DNA of 40,286 nucleotides from JAJFUG01 sp964473155 (lineage in GTDB: Bacteria; Gemmatimonadota; Glassbacteria; GWA2-58-10), in NCBI GenBank assembly GCA_964473155.1, contig CAYYNT010000040.1, forward strand, positions 1 through 40,286, in the 5' to 3' direction. This document shows positions 40,284 through 40,286 of this stretch, piece by piece (position 1 is the first letter of the stretch; each line of letters opens with the position of its first letter). A program made the position numbers and the translations under genes. The notes below the pieces were generated by a model, which was not told the DNA's origin, did no database searches, and worked only from the letters and a program-made list of their open reading frames with translations.

Positions 40284-40286
40284 TAT

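Noticed and set aside
8..40286. The two tRNA-Val sequences as attL/attR of an integrated element filling the window
   Set aside because: They are inverted relative to each other, no integrase gene lies in the window, and much of the content is housekeeping (typA, gnd, pdxB).

Overview
The window is GC-rich bacterial DNA from a Gram-negative: it has an outer-membrane porin-like protein, several Sec-type signal peptides and a lipoprotein-like secretion signal. The gene mix (tandem 3-keto-disaccharide hydrolase domains, a GH140-like DUF4038 protein, a GHL10-type hydrolase, an SSS sugar symporter, a UROD-type methyltransferase fused to thioredoxin domains) fits an uncultivated, polysaccharide-using lineage such as the FCB group or a neighbour. 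That placement is a guess from gene content. Both ends lie in tRNA-Val sequence: a complete tRNA-Val(GAC) at the right end, and an identical 52-nt 3' fragment of it, inverted, at the left end.

Layout. 1-4 kb: tRNA fragment, hairpin repeats, an FRG-domain protein, a zinc-ribbon methyltransferase, a membrane-anchored TPR protein and a bacteriohemerythrin with one altered iron ligand. 4-7.8 kb: an overlapping three-gene signalling operon (hybrid-type sensory kinase without receiver, receiver/HD-GYP protein, lone receiver). 8-9.8 kb: porin-like protein plus a secreted cupredoxin-like protein. 10.2-15.8 kb: a tightly overlapping five-gene glycan operon (polyprenyl-phosphate sugar-1-phosphate transferase, methyltransferase, N-acetyl-sugar amidotransferase, carbamoyltransferase, polysaccharide deacetylase). 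15.8-18.7 kb: typA and an exported SGNH-like protein. 18.9-22.8 kb: UROD-thioredoxin fusion, G3E GTPase, KDPG aldolase and an unrecorded 51-residue basic ORF with its own terminator.

22.9-24.9 kb is an AT-rich island with a PIN-domain toxin and a large 314-residue partner, bordered by a degraded arfB remnant. 24.9-32.2 kb is a carbohydrate region (DUF4038 hydrolase, two-domain DUF1080 lipoprotein, SSS symporter, GHL10 hydrolase) interrupted by a REP-associated (RAYT-type) transposase and an intact arfB. 32.9-40.3 kb holds housekeeping and metabolic genes: M20 amidohydrolase, small ferredoxin, cobalamin adenosyltransferase, Nramp-like transporter, pdxB, gnd and tRNA-Val.

The most unusual layer is not genic. 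Short hairpins sharing GGGGC / GCCCCTAC arms, but with different, internally complementary centres, are scattered through the intergenic regions. One copy sits in frame inside the RAYT transposase gene. A pair of them forms the core of a 234-bp element with 17-bp terminal inverted repeats. Other candidates for undescribed biology are the PIN/314-residue pair, the UROD-thioredoxin/GTPase pair with an atypical cysteine motif, and the 51-residue ORF.
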